DNA of 64,000 nt, from NCBI GenBank assembly GCA_003105015.1, contig PQAF01000005.1:55108-119107 (forward strand). Direction: 5' to 3'. The stretch comes from Rhodocyclales bacterium (GTDB lineage: Bacteria > Pseudomonadota > Gammaproteobacteria > Burkholderiales > Rhodocyclaceae). Positions 47,928-57,007 of the stretch are shown here, piece by piece (the first letter of the stretch is position 1; the number at the start of each line of letters is the position of its first letter). Made by a program: the position numbers and the translations under genes. Below the pieces are notes generated by a model that was given only the letters and a program-made list of their open reading frames with translations, made no database searches and was not told where the DNA came from.

Positions 47928-49367
47928 ATGTCCCAACTGCTCACCCTGTCGCGCGCGGCGCGGCTGGTCGGCGCCAGCCGGGTCGCGCTGCAACTGAAGA
48001 TCCGCAGCGGCGAGCTGCCGTCCTTCGACGGCATGGTCTCCGCCGACGACCTCCTGCGTCTCTATCCGAACCTGAAGCTGGAGGAGGATGGCGGCTTCGA
48101 GCAGGTGATGCAGATCAAGGAGCGGGCCTTCGGCCGGCGCGTGCGCGAGCGCATGCTGCCGAGCCAGGAAATCCTCTCCCAGCGCCTCTACGAGCAGAGC
48201 ACGGAACTGGCCGACCTGCGCGCCCACCTGCAGCGCTACCACGCCCTGACGGAAGCGCTGCGCAGCCGCATCCGCGAGCAGGAGGCACAGCCCGGCATGG
48301 CCGCCCTCGGCGCCTTCCTCGACGGGCAGCTGGCGGAGATCCTCGGTGCCGCCGAGGCGCCGAATGCCCTGTCGGTCATGGATGATATGCTCCGCGTCAT
48401 GTCCGCCCACGTCACCCTGCACCCCAGCCGCCACGAGTTCTTCGCGGAAGGCGCCGACACGCTTCTCGAGGCCGCGCTGAAGGCCGGGCTGGCGGTGAAC
48501 TACGGCTGCAGCAACGGCAACTGCGGCCTGTGCAAGGCGCGCGTGGTCTCCGGCCAGGTAAAGAAGGTGCGGCCGCACGACTACGTGCTCTCCGAGGCGG
48601 AAAAGAGCCAGGGCTACACCCTGCTCTGCTGCCACGCCGCGGTCTCCGACCTGGTGGTGGAGGCGCTCGAGACCGGCAGCGCCGGCGACATCCCGCAGCA
48701 GCAGATCGTGGCGCGCATCAAGGCCAACGAGGCGCTCGGCGAGGACGTGCGCCTGCTGCACCTGCAGACGCCGCGCAACAACCGCCTGCGCTTCCTCGCC
48801 GGCCAGAGCGCGACGCTCACCGCCGGCGAGACGCAGGCCCAGCTGCCCATCGCCAGTTGCCCGTGCGACGACCGCAACCTGCATTTCCACGTCGTGCGCG
48901 ACCCGAAGGACGACTTCGCCCGGCAGGTGTTCGAGGTGCTGCGCACCGGCGATCCGATCACGGTCTTCGGACCGTGGGGCGATTTCGTGTTGCGCGCGGA
49001 CTCGCCGCGGCCGATTCTGTTCGTGGCCTCGGAGGCCGGCTTTGCGCCGGTGAAGGGCCTCGTCGAGCATGCCCTGTCGCTCGATCGGGCCGAACTGCTG
49101 CACCTCTACTGGCACGCCGCGCGCCCGGCCGGGCATTACCTCGTGAATCTCTGCCGCGCATGGGCCGACGCCCTCGACAATTTCCGCTACACGACCATGG
49201 CCGGCGGTGGCGCGGAGGACATCGTCGCGCGCATGGCGCGGGACCATGCCGACCTTGCCGCCTTCGACGTCTACCTGGCCGGGCCGGAGGCCTTCATCGA
49301 AGGAGCGGCAAAGGCCCTCGCGCAACAGGGTTTTCCCGCGGCGCAGCTGACGGCCGTAACGACATAA
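47928..49367 (+). CDS. HTH-2Fe-2S-flavin oxidoreductase fusion
   Basis: The 479-residue protein combines three parts: an N-terminal helix-turn-helix-like segment (LTLSRAARLVGASRVALQLKIRSGELPSFDGMVSADDLLRLYP), a coiled helical linker (about 60-130), and a 2Fe-2S ferredoxin domain with C-x4-C-x2-C (GCSNGNCGLC, about 194-200) and a distal Cys (LLCCHA), then a ferredoxin-NAD reductase-like FAD/NAD half. Oxygenase-reductase partners usually lack such an N-terminus. The role of the HTH part is unknown; DNA binding is only inferred. Confidence 0.85.
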   Translation: MSQLLTLSRAARLVGASRVALQLKIRSGELPSFDGMVSADDLLRLYPNLKLEEDGGFEQVMQIKERAFGRRVRERMLPSQEILSQRLYEQSTELADLRAHLQRYHALTEALRSRIREQEAQPGMAALGAFLDGQLAEILGAAEAPNALSVMDDMLRVMSAHVTLHPSRHEFFAEGADTLLEAALKAGLAVNYGCSNGNCGLCKARVVSGQVKKVRPHDYVLSEAEKSQGYTLLCCHAAVSDLVVEALETGSAGDIPQQQIVARIKANEALGEDVRLLHLQTPRNNRLRFLAGQSATLTAGETQAQLPIASCPCDDRNLHFHVVRDPKDDFARQVFEVLRTGDPITVFGPWGDFVLRADSPRPILFVASEAGFAPVKGLVEHALSLDRAELLHLYWHAARPAGHYLVNLCRAWADALDNFRYTTMAGGGAEDIVARMARDHADLAAFDVYLAGPEAFIEGAAKALAQQGFPAAQLTAVTT

Positions 49368-49435
49368 ATTCCGCTCGCGGACGCATCAATGCGTTCTGCT
49401 CGCCGCGATAGGCGCCAGCCCTTAACATTGGCCTC

Positions 49436-49807
49436 ATGTCGCAACGAAAGATCATTCCCGTCATGCCCGTCGCGCCGCATCAGGACGCCGCGCTGGAGAC
49501 CTGCGAGAGCGCCGAGCCCTTCGCCCTGATGGTGCTGGGCGACAGCATGCTGCCGGAGTTCGCCGAGGGCGAGGTCATCATCGTCGAGCCGGAAGGCCTG
49601 GCGCGCGACGGCAGCTACGTCGTCGCGCAGCACGACGGCGAACCGATCCTGCGCCAGCTGGTCAACCGGGCGGGAGGCTGGTGGCTGCATCCGCTCAACC
49701 CGCGCTACCCGGACGCCGAGCTCGCCGGCCTCGAGGCGGTGCGCGGCGTCGTCATCCAGAAAAGCCGCCCCGGCTCGCGCCGTTCGCGGAAAACCTACGT
49801 CGACTGA
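49436..49807 (+). CDS. S24/LexA-like peptidase-fold protein, HTH absent
   Basis: The 123-residue protein is only a C-terminal S24 domain. The serine motif FALMVLGDSMLPEFAEGE is intact (Ser37), but where LexA/UmuD have the catalytic Lys before RL, this reads PILRQLV (Arg73). It is therefore probably unable to self-cleave. No DNA-binding part is present. It starts 68 bases after the preceding gene and lies 15 bases before the next one. Confidence 0.82.
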   Translation: MSQRKIIPVMPVAPHQDAALETCESAEPFALMVLGDSMLPEFAEGEVIIVEPEGLARDGSYVVAQHDGEPILRQLVNRAGGWWLHPLNPRYPDAELAGLEAVRGVVIQKSRPGSRRSRKTYVD

Positions 49808-49822
49808 GAGGCCGAGAACGCC

Positions 49823-50053
49823 ATGCCCTACTACCTCTACAAGGTCTTCGAGACCCCCATCCGCCGCCTGGAAAGGATCGAGAGCCACGACGCCTTCAAG
49901 GCGGCCTCCGCCCGCGCCAAGGAACTGCGCCGCGAGCTGGCCCTCTCCGAGGGCTGCACCGTGAAGACCGTCTTCGCCGACAACGAGCTGCAGGCCGAGG
50001 ACATGCTCTCGCAGGTGCGCGAGCCGCTGCCCGAGACGGGCGAAGACTACTAA
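49823..50053 (+). CDS. Conserved small protein, 76 aa
   Basis: Starts MPYYLYKVFETPIRRLERIESHDAFKAASARAKELRREL and is predicted soluble, with an acidic tail. I do not recognise the family; it may be of a kind common in betaproteobacteria. A strong AGGCCGAGAACGCC leader precedes it. Confidence 0.7.
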   Translation: MPYYLYKVFETPIRRLERIESHDAFKAASARAKELRRELALSEGCTVKTVFADNELQAEDMLSQVREPLPETGEDY

Positions 50054-50064
50054 GCCGGACGCCG

Positions 50065-50508
50065 GTGGACGAGACCGCCTACAGGCAGGCTCGCAAGGCA
50101 GCGGTCGGGCATCCCTGCCCCTTCGAAAAGGCGCTGCTCGCCGGATGCGGCACCTGTGCCCTGGCGCAGCGCCGGAACATTGCCGAGCGGGAGGCCGTCG
50201 CCTGCGTCGATGGCGTCGCGCGCGAGGCCTGCGACGTCCTGCTCCGGCTGCTGCGGCGCAACGCGACCTTCGCCCTGCACCTGCCCCATCCGGAGAATCG
50301 CCTCACACACGCCCAGGAAATGAAGGTGCAATGCGGCGGCCTGGAGGGCCTGCAGCGCGCCCTGACGGGCGCACAGGAGGTCGGTGACGTGAATGCCCTG
50401 GTGCAGGCGGCCTGCCGGTCGCGAGGCAGCCTGGAGGACCTGCCGTATTCGGTGATCGTGCAGTCGGTGGCGGCCTACCGGACGCGGCGGCGCACCCGGC
50501 AGCCATGA
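50065..50508 (+). CDS. Cysteine-motif hypothetical protein
   Basis: The 147-residue product begins at GTG 50065 (MDETAYRQARKAAVGHPCPFEKALLAGCGTCALAQRRNIAEREAVACVDGVAREAC). At least five cysteines fall in a short region, suggesting a Zn or Fe-S site. Its 3' end overlaps the next gene start by 4 bases (ATGA), so the pair is coupled. Family not recognised. Confidence 0.7.
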   Translation: MDETAYRQARKAAVGHPCPFEKALLAGCGTCALAQRRNIAEREAVACVDGVAREACDVLLRLLRRNATFALHLPHPENRLTHAQEMKVQCGGLEGLQRALTGAQEVGDVNALVQAACRSRGSLEDLPYSVIVQSVAAYRTRRRTRQP

Positions 50509-51557
50509 ACGCGCCCGGCTTCGAGGAACTGAAGCAGGCCGTTCAGGCCAACTGCGACATCGCGGATGCCCGCCACGCCCGCGAGATGACCATGTGCAAC
50601 TACCTGCTGGCCATGCGCGAGCTGTTCCGCTGGGAGCGCGGCATTCCGCTTACCCGGCCGCTCCCCCACGCCGAACTGGGCGGTTGGATCTCCCGGCGGG
50701 AGGCGCTCTGGAACGGTCTGGAGGAAGCCGACTTCCGGCCCCTGCCGCTCGGCGACGGCTGCGATCCCTTCGACAACGCCGCCATCAACGCCAGGCTGGC
50801 GCCGATGGGCCTGGTCTATTCGGGAGGACTGGGCCGCTGGGGCAAGCCGCATTTCTTCCTCGGCGAGCTGGCGCGGCGGGAGACGCGGCACGGGCTCGAT
50901 GTGCTGGTCTCCGATCGCGAGCATGCGCGCGACCTGTTCGCCCCGCCAGCCGCCCTGCGCGGCGGCATGGTCTTCCTGCGGCTGGATGCGCTGCGGCGCT
51001 GGCTGTGGGAGAAGACGGAGATCTGGGGCGTCAAGCAGGCCGAGGGGGCGCTCAAGGCCGCGCTGGGGGGCTATGGCTTTGCCGACGACGCCGAGGCCGC
51101 CCTGGAACGCATGGCAGCGGCAGAAGGGGAAACGCTGATCCTGCATGAGATCGGCGAGGGCATGGCGGAACCGCTGCTCGGCCCGGCCTGGCGCGAGATG
51201 CTGGGCGAACTGACGGAGCGGCGCGCCGAACTGCTGGCACGCGCCGTGCGCGACAACCTGGCGGATTGCCTGTCCACCCTGCCGGCGCTGATCGAGCGCG
51301 GTGCCGAGCCCTCCCTCCATTTCTACTTTGCCAACTTCGAGGGGCTGCGCCGCAGCCTCTTCCCGCGCCTGTGGTCGGCCTACGCCGCCTGGCGCAAAAC
51401 AGGCGACGACGCCGACCTGCGCCTGGCCTGCCGCGACGGACAGGCGCACTGGCAGGAAGCGGCGCTGCGCCTGCTGGCGGCGTGGCAAGGCGACCCTGCC
51501 GGAGCAGGAAGCCTCTTCTCGGAATGGGTGGATGAGCCCGGTTCGCTTGCCCTGTAG
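50505..51557 (+). CDS. Sfum_1244-like family protein
   Basis: The 350-residue soluble protein starts MNAPGFEELKQAVQANCDIADARHAREMTMCNYLLAMRELFRWE. The DARHAREMTMCNYLL region fits the uncharacterised Sfum_1244 family as I recall it. It follows the Cys-motif gene with start-stop overlap, so the two may act together. No catalytic motif is visible. Confidence 0.6.
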   Translation: MNAPGFEELKQAVQANCDIADARHAREMTMCNYLLAMRELFRWERGIPLTRPLPHAELGGWISRREALWNGLEEADFRPLPLGDGCDPFDNAAINARLAPMGLVYSGGLGRWGKPHFFLGELARRETRHGLDVLVSDREHARDLFAPPAALRGGMVFLRLDALRRWLWEKTEIWGVKQAEGALKAALGGYGFADDAEAALERMAAAEGETLILHEIGEGMAEPLLGPAWREMLGELTERRAELLARAVRDNLADCLSTLPALIERGAEPSLHFYFANFEGLRRSLFPRLWSAYAAWRKTGDDADLRLACRDGQAHWQEAALRLLAAWQGDPAGAGSLFSEWVDEPGSLAL

Positions 51558-51611
51558 ACGGCCCTGATGCGCAACACGCGCCGAAGGCACGTCAAGCGCC
51601 TCCGGCGCGGC

Positions 51612-51653
51612 AGAAAACAAAACGCCCTCCCTCCGGTCGGAGAGAGGGCGTTT
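51612..51653 (-). terminator. Rho-independent terminator for the SWIB gene
   Basis: AACGCCCTC (51621-51629) pairs with GAGGGCGTT (51644-51652); on the minus strand the stem is followed by TTTGTTTTC, a U-rich tail. It lies 18 bases past the SWIB stop. Confidence 0.8.
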
Positions 51654-51670
51654 CAGGGAAGCGCTTGCGC

Positions 51671-52129
51671 TTACTTCAGGTGCTTGTTGACCAGCTTGGT
51701 CATCTCGAACATCGAGACCTGGCCCTTGCCACCGAAGATGGCCTTCAGCTTCTCGTCCGCATTGATCATGCGACGGTTGATGGCATCCTGCAGCTTGTTC
51801 TTCTTGATGTAGTCCCAGACCTTCTTGGTGATTTCCGTGCGCGGAATCGGCAGGGCGCCCACGACGGCGGCCAGTACGGCGCTGGGGGTCATCGGCTTCA
51901 TGAAGGCGGGATTCGGCTTGCGCTTGGCGGCCGGCTTCTTGGCAGCGGCTTTCTTCTTGGCAGGGGCTTTCTTGGCGGCGGCCTTCTTGGCTACCGGCTT
52001 CTTGGCGGGGGCTTTCTTGGCTGCCGGTTTCTTGGCGGCGGCTTTCTTCGGGGCGGCTTTCTTGGCTGCCGGTTTCTTGGCGGCCGGTTTCTTCGCTGCG
52101 GGTTTCTTTGCTTTCTTGGCTGTGGCCAT
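51671..52129 (-). CDS. SWIB-domain protein with histone H1-like N-terminus
   Basis: The 152-residue product starts MATAKKAKKPAAKK and has about 75 residues of KKPAAKK/KKAPAKK repeats like bacterial H1 (Hc1/AlgP) proteins, followed by a SWIB/MDM2 domain (FMKPMTPSAVLAAVVGALPIPRTEITKKVWDYIKKNKLQD). The start at 52129 follows a near-perfect AGGAGGTGA. The Lys/Ala tail binds DNA by charge; the SWIB role in bacteria is not known. It is a nucleoid-associated candidate. Confidence 0.92.
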   Translation of the reverse strand: MATAKKAKKPAAKKPAAKKPAAKKAAPKKAAAKKPAAKKAPAKKPVAKKAAAKKAPAKKKAAAKKPAAKRKPNPAFMKPMTPSAVLAAVVGALPIPRTEITKKVWDYIKKNKLQDAINRRMINADEKLKAIFGGKGQVSMFEMTKLVNKHLK

Positions 52130-52334
52130 CTTCACCTCCTGAATAGTGATTACACCTGAAAACACCACGAATCTCCTTGCTGCATACAGCAAGAATGGAG
52201 CGAAGCATGCTCATGCCGGAAAGATTTGTCAATCATTTTTCAGAGGGAGATGGAAAATTTTTCCCTCTGGTGTTGCGTTCATATCCTCTCGGCGGAAAAG
52301 CGCGCGGCAAGCGTGCACGCCTCTGTCGAGACCA

Positions 52335-53279
52335 TCACTCGCGGCTGTCGAGCCACACGCACAGGCCCTGCGCGTTGAGTTCCACGTCGACTGCCATCAG
52401 CCGGAGAAGGCCGTCCGGAGCCATTCTCCAGCCATATCGTCGCGCTTCGTCGAGCAGGATTTCAACGAGGGCGGCCTTGATGAGGGCATGCCGCTCGACG
52501 CCCGCACCGCGATGGTGCAGCGCCGCTTCGACATGTGCGTCGATGAGCCGGTGCAGGTCGTCGCCCAGGCGCGGCACGCCGCGCACCTGGCCATAGTGGG
52601 TCACGTAGATCGCCTCCGGCCGATGGGCGAGCAGCCGGTCGATGGAGGCATGCATGGCCGCCGGGTCGAACTGCACCGGCGTGGTCGTCGGAAAAACGAA
52701 CTGTCGGCCGTCCATGTCCAGTTCCCGGTAGGAGAGGCCGAACATGTCGCCGGCGAAGATATGGCCGGAGCGGCCGTCCCGGATGCAGACATGGTGGCGG
52801 GCACGGCCGGGGGTGTCGAGAAAGGACAGTTCCCGCTCGCCAAGGCGGATCACGCTTGCCTCCGGCGTCTCCAGGATGCGTCCGGCGGAAACCGGCAGGA
52901 TGTCTCCGTACATCCGGCGGGCCTCGGCTTCGCCATAGACGGCGATGGTGCCGGCGACCAGTCGGGCCGGATCGGCCATGTGGCGCGCACCGCGCGGATG
53001 CACCGTCAGCCGGGCCTGGGGCAGCACCCGCATGAGGGCGCCGGCGCCGCCGGCATGGTCGAGATGGATGTGGGTGAGGATGACGTAGCCGACCTGCTCC
53101 GGCGACAGCCCCTTCGCTTTCAGCGCATCCAGCACAAGCGGCAGGGAAGCGTTGGTGCCGGTGTCGACGAGGGCGGCGCGATCGTCCTCGACGATGAGGT
53201 GGATGGCGGCCAGCTGCGGCCGGCCGAAGCCGGAGTCGATGGTGCTGATGCCGTGTTCGTAGTCGATGATGTGTGGCAT
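52335..53279 (-). CDS. Metallo-beta-lactamase-fold hydrolase
   Basis: The 314-residue protein has the HIHLDHAGG metal motif, the DTGT loop, HHVCIRDG-type and THYGQVRG motifs. It starts MPHIIDYEHGISTIDSGFGRPQLAAIHLI. Family enzymes hydrolyse thioesters, lactones and related bonds. It is divergent from phoD with 38 bases between. Confidence 0.9.
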   Translation of the reverse strand: MPHIIDYEHGISTIDSGFGRPQLAAIHLIVEDDRAALVDTGTNASLPLVLDALKAKGLSPEQVGYVILTHIHLDHAGGAGALMRVLPQARLTVHPRGARHMADPARLVAGTIAVYGEAEARRMYGDILPVSAGRILETPEASVIRLGERELSFLDTPGRARHHVCIRDGRSGHIFAGDMFGLSYRELDMDGRQFVFPTTTPVQFDPAAMHASIDRLLAHRPEAIYVTHYGQVRGVPRLGDDLHRLIDAHVEAALHHRGAGVERHALIKAALVEILLDEARRYGWRMAPDGLLRLMAVDVELNAQGLCVWLDSRE

Positions 53280-53317
53280 GCTGCAATCCCCTAGTGCGAT
53301 GCCGCATTTTAGAACCT

Positions 53318-54850
53318 ATGCGCCGCTTCGACCGCCGCAGTTTCCTCCTTGCCGCATCCGCCGCATTGGCGGCCCCGCGCCTATGGGCCCGACCATCTTT
53401 CGCTGCCTACCCCTTCACGCTCGGCGTCGCTTCGGGCGCACCCCTGCCCGACGGCGTCGTGCTGTGGACGCGACTGGCGCCCGACCCCCTGAACGGCGGA
53501 GGCCTGCCACCGGCGGCGATCGAGGTGCGCTGGGAGGTCGCCGACGACGAGGGGTTCCGCCGCATCGTGCGCAGCGGCACTGCGCTGGCGGAACCGCAGC
53601 ATGCACACAGCGTGCACATCGAAGTGTCGGGCCTGGCGCCGGCCCGCTGGTACTGGTACCGCTTCATCTCCGGGGATGCGGTCAGTACAACCGGACGCAC
53701 GCGGACCGCGCCGGCCGCCGGCGCTGCCGTCGATCGACTGCGCTTCGCCTTCGCCTCCTGCCAACAGTACGAACAGGGGTTCTACGCCGCCCACCGCCAC
53801 CTGGCGGCGGAGGATCTCGACCTGGTGGTTTTCCTCGGCGACTACATCTACGAGTCGTCCTGGGGCAGCCGGCATGTGCGCAAGCACGAGGGGCCGGAGC
53901 CGACCACCCTGGAGCAATACCGCAACCGCTACGCCTGCTACAAGTCCGATGCCGATCTGCAGCGCAGCCATGCCGCCTTTCCCTGGCTCGTCACCTGGGA
54001 CGACCACGAGGTGGATAACGATTACGCCAACGACCGCTCGGAGGACCTGGACCCGGATTTCCTCGCCCGCCGCGCCGCCGCCTACCGGGCCTACTGGGAA
54101 CACATGCCGCTGCGCCGCAGCGCCATGCCCGACGGGCCGCACATGCAACTTTACGGCCGGCACGATTTCGGCGGGCTGGCCCGCTTCCACGTACTGGACG
54201 ACCGTCAGTACCGCGACCACCAGGTCTGCCCGCGCTCCGGCCGCGGCGGCAGCAATGTCGTCGACGATCAACGCTGCCCCTCGCGCCTGGAGCCGCAGCG
54301 GACCCTGCTGGGACGTGAACAGGAGGACTGGCTGTACGCCGGCTTCTCGGGCTCGAAGGCGCGCTGGAACATCGTCGCCCAGCAGCTGCTGATGGCGCAG
54401 ACGGACCGCAAGCCGGGACCGGAGCGGCAATTCTGGAGCGACGGCTGGGACGGCTACCCGGGTGCGCGCGCCCGGCTGCTGCAGGCAATCGCCGTGCGCA
54501 AGCCGGCCAACCCCGTTGTCATCGGCGGCGACGTGCATTTCAGCTGTGTTACCGACCTCAAGGTGGATTTCGACGACCCGAATGCCCCCGTCGTCGCCAC
54601 CGAGTTCTGCGGCACCTCGATCACCTCGCAGGGGCCGGTGCAGGCCCGCCTGGACGCCCTGCGGCCCGAGCACCCGCACGTTCGCTTCGCCAACAGCGAG
54701 AAACGCGGCTACGCGGTGCTGGATCTGACGGAGCGGCGCTGCCTGGCGCAGCTGCGGGTGCTCGACAGCGAGAAAGCGGCGGACTCGCCGATCTCCACCC
54801 TCGCCGCCTTCGTGGTGGAAGACGGCCGACCCGGCGCGGAAACGGTCTGA
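53318..54850 (+). CDS. phoD: PhoD-type alkaline phosphatase
   Basis: The 510-residue protein has a twin-arginine signal (MRRFDRRSFLLAASAALAAP) and PhoD motifs: GVASGAPLPDGVVLWTRL, FASCQQYEQGFYAAH, VVFLGDYIYE, WDDHEVDNDYAND and VVIGGDVHFS. It releases phosphate from esters in the periplasm. It converges on the Pit phosphate transporter (3-base gap), consistent with phosphate scavenging. Confidence 0.93.
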   Translation: MRRFDRRSFLLAASAALAAPRLWARPSFAAYPFTLGVASGAPLPDGVVLWTRLAPDPLNGGGLPPAAIEVRWEVADDEGFRRIVRSGTALAEPQHAHSVHIEVSGLAPARWYWYRFISGDAVSTTGRTRTAPAAGAAVDRLRFAFASCQQYEQGFYAAHRHLAAEDLDLVVFLGDYIYESSWGSRHVRKHEGPEPTTLEQYRNRYACYKSDADLQRSHAAFPWLVTWDDHEVDNDYANDRSEDLDPDFLARRAAAYRAYWEHMPLRRSAMPDGPHMQLYGRHDFGGLARFHVLDDRQYRDHQVCPRSGRGGSNVVDDQRCPSRLEPQRTLLGREQEDWLYAGFSGSKARWNIVAQQLLMAQTDRKPGPERQFWSDGWDGYPGARARLLQAIAVRKPANPVVIGGDVHFSCVTDLKVDFDDPNAPVVATEFCGTSITSQGPVQARLDALRPEHPHVRFANSEKRGYAVLDLTERRCLAQLRVLDSEKAADSPISTLAAFVVEDGRPGAETV

Positions 54851-54853
54851 ACT

Positions 54854-55849
54854 TTACAGATAGGCCTGGCCGATGGCCCAGGCGCAGGCGGCGACGAAGG
54901 CCGAACAGGGGATGGTGAGGATCCAGGCCCAGACGATGTTGCCGGCCAGCCCCCAGCGCACGGCGGAGAGCTTGCGCGAGGAGCCGACGCCGACGATGGC
55001 GCCGGTGATGGTATGCGTGGTCGACACCGGGATGCCGGCCAGAGAGGCGATGGTCAGCGTGATCGCCCCGCCCGTCTCGGCGCAGAAGCCGCCCACCGGC
55101 TTGAGCTTGGTCAATCGCTGTCCCATGGTCTTGACGATGCGCCAGCCGCCGAACAGCGTGCCCAGGCCCATTGCGGCATAGCAGGAAAGGATCACCCAGT
55201 TAGGCGGCCGCGAGGCATCCACGGACAGGTAGCCGCCGGAGATCATCAGCAGCCAGATGATGCCGATGGTCTTCTGCGCATCGTTGGCGCCATGGCCAAG
55301 GCTGTAGTAGCCGGCCGAGAACAGTTGCAGGCGACGGAACCAGCGGTCCACCTTGGACGGTGGGGTGCGGAAGAAGATCCACGACACGGCCAACATCAGC
55401 AGCCCGCCCAGGATGAAGCCCAAGGTGGGCGATACGATGATGAAGATGAGCGTCTTGCTGATGCCGGACGTCATCAGGCCGCCGGTGCCGACCTTGGCCA
55501 CCACGGCGCCGATCAGTCCTCCTATCAGGGCGTGCGAGGAACTGGAGGGAATGCCGTAATACCAGGTGATGATGTTCCAGAACAACGCCCCAACCAGGGC
55601 ACCGAAAATGACGTAATGGTCGACGATGGTGGGGTCGACGATGCCCTTGCCGACTGTCGCGGCCACCTTGAGCTGGAAAACGAACAGCGCGACGAAATTG
55701 AAGAATGCGGCGAAAGCCACGGCATGGTGGGGCTTCAGCACACGGGTCGAAACGACGGTGGCGATGGAGTTCGCAGCATCATGAAACCCGTTCATGAAGT
55801 CGAACGCCAGGGCCAGCGCGATGAGGAAGACGAAGACCTCGAAGCTCAT
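54854..55849 (-). CDS. pit: Low-affinity phosphate transporter Pit
   Basis: The 331-residue 10-helix transporter has the duplicated GANDxxN-type motif, as FMNGFHDAANSIATVVST near the N-terminus and GHGANDAQKTIGI later. It imports metal-phosphate with protons. It is coupled 28 bases downstream of the DUF47 gene. Confidence 0.94.
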   Translation of the reverse strand: MSFEVFVFLIALALAFDFMNGFHDAANSIATVVSTRVLKPHHAVAFAAFFNFVALFVFQLKVAATVGKGIVDPTIVDHYVIFGALVGALFWNIITWYYGIPSSSSHALIGGLIGAVVAKVGTGGLMTSGISKTLIFIIVSPTLGFILGGLLMLAVSWIFFRTPPSKVDRWFRRLQLFSAGYYSLGHGANDAQKTIGIIWLLMISGGYLSVDASRPPNWVILSCYAAMGLGTLFGGWRIVKTMGQRLTKLKPVGGFCAETGGAITLTIASLAGIPVSTTHTITGAIVGVGSSRKLSAVRWGLAGNIVWAWILTIPCSAFVAACAWAIGQAYL

Positions 55850-55877
55850 GATTGTCCGTGCAGGCCTTCGCGGCCGC

Positions 55878-56504
55878 TCAGGAATTCTCTAGGACGATGC
55901 CTTCGATCAGGTTGGCGACGTCCTCGCAGCGGTCGGTGATGCCCTCCAGCAGCTCGTACACCGAACGCAGTTTGATCACCTGGCGCACATCCGGCTCGTC
56001 GCGGAACAGCTTGGCCATCGCCGAGCGCATGACATGGTCTGCTTCGGACTCGAGGCGGTCGATCTCGTGGGTGACGCCCATGATCGCGCGGGCGTTGTCC
56101 ATATTGGAAAGGAGGCTCACCGCCTCCTTGACCTTTTCCGCACAGGCGACGCAGATGTCGGCCAGCTTTTTGGCTTCCGGTGTGACCGCGCGGATGTCGT
56201 AAAGGAAGATGGACTGGGCCGAGTCCTCGATGAGGTCGAGGATGTCGTCCATGTTGGTAATGAGCTGGTGGATGGCCTCGCGGTCGAGCGGCGTGATGAA
56301 AGTCTTGTGCAGCAGTTCGACCGCGGCGTGGGTGATCTTGTCGCCGTTCTTCTCGATGGACTCGATGTTGTAGGCGCGCCGCTCGACGTCGTCGAAGCTG
56401 GCCATCAGCTCCGCCAGCTCGCGGCTGGCCTGCAGGATGTGCTCGGCCAATTCGACGAAGTGATCGAAGAACTTGCCTTCCTTAGGCATGAAGCTACCAA
56501 ACAT
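55878..56504 (-). CDS. DUF47 PhoU-like accessory of Pit
   Basis: The 208-residue helical protein (MFGSFMPKEGKFFDHFVELAEHILQAS) matches the TIGR00153/DUF47 family, PhoU-related proteins always next to Pit. E/D-rich helices (LITNMDDILDLIEDSAQSIFL, MGVTHEIDRLESEADHV) may bind metal. It regulates Pit or phosphate signalling. Confidence 0.93.
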   Translation of the reverse strand: MFGSFMPKEGKFFDHFVELAEHILQASRELAELMASFDDVERRAYNIESIEKNGDKITHAAVELLHKTFITPLDREAIHQLITNMDDILDLIEDSAQSIFLYDIRAVTPEAKKLADICVACAEKVKEAVSLLSNMDNARAIMGVTHEIDRLESEADHVMRSAMAKLFRDEPDVRQVIKLRSVYELLEGITDRCEDVANLIEGIVLENS

Positions 56505-56640
56505 GACGGACCCTGGATGTCGAGTTTTGTTGTCTGGCCGGCGGGATCGGGTCGATCGCGCCGCCGCTCAATCCGGGCGTGGTATGCCCGGCGCGAGGCG
56601 CATTCTACGCGACGCCGCAGGCCGGGTATACACCCGCCGG

Positions 56641-56985
56641 TCAAAGAATTTCGAGCAGGTCGACCTCGAAGATCAGGGTGGCGTTGGGCGGAATCACACC
56701 ACCGGCACCGCGCGCACCGTAGCCCAGTTCGGGCGGAATCGTCAGCTTGCGCACGCCGCCCACGCGCATGCCCTGCACGCCCTCGTCCCAGCCGCGGATG
56801 ACATAGCCGGCGCCGAGCGGAAACTCGAAGGGCTCGTTGCGGTCCTTGCTGGAATCGAATTTCGTGCCATCGGTCAGCCAGCCGGTGTAATGCACCGAGA
56901 CGGTCTGCCCGAGGGCGGCGGCATCGCCGCTGCCGACAGTGATGTCGTCATAGATCAGTCCGCTGGGAGTGGTAGTCTGGCTCAT
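56641..56985 (-). CDS. FKBP-type peptidyl-prolyl isomerase
   Basis: The 114-residue single-domain FKBP has the conserved [50 protein letters not shown] and [15 protein letters not shown]. No signal peptide, so cytoplasmic. It is 136 bases upstream of DUF47-pit. Confidence 0.94.
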   Translation of the reverse strand: MSQTTTPSGLIYDDITVGSGDAAALGQTVSVHYTGWLTDGTKFDSSKDRNEPFEFPLGAGYVIRGWDEGVQGMRVGGVRKLTIPPELGYGARGAGGVIPPNATLIFEVDLLEIL

Positions 56986-57007
56986 GGCGCCTCCATTTTG
57001 GAAAGGT

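Noticed and set aside
49436..49807. LexA repressor
   Set aside because: No DNA-binding domain and no catalytic lysine; only the S24 fold is present.
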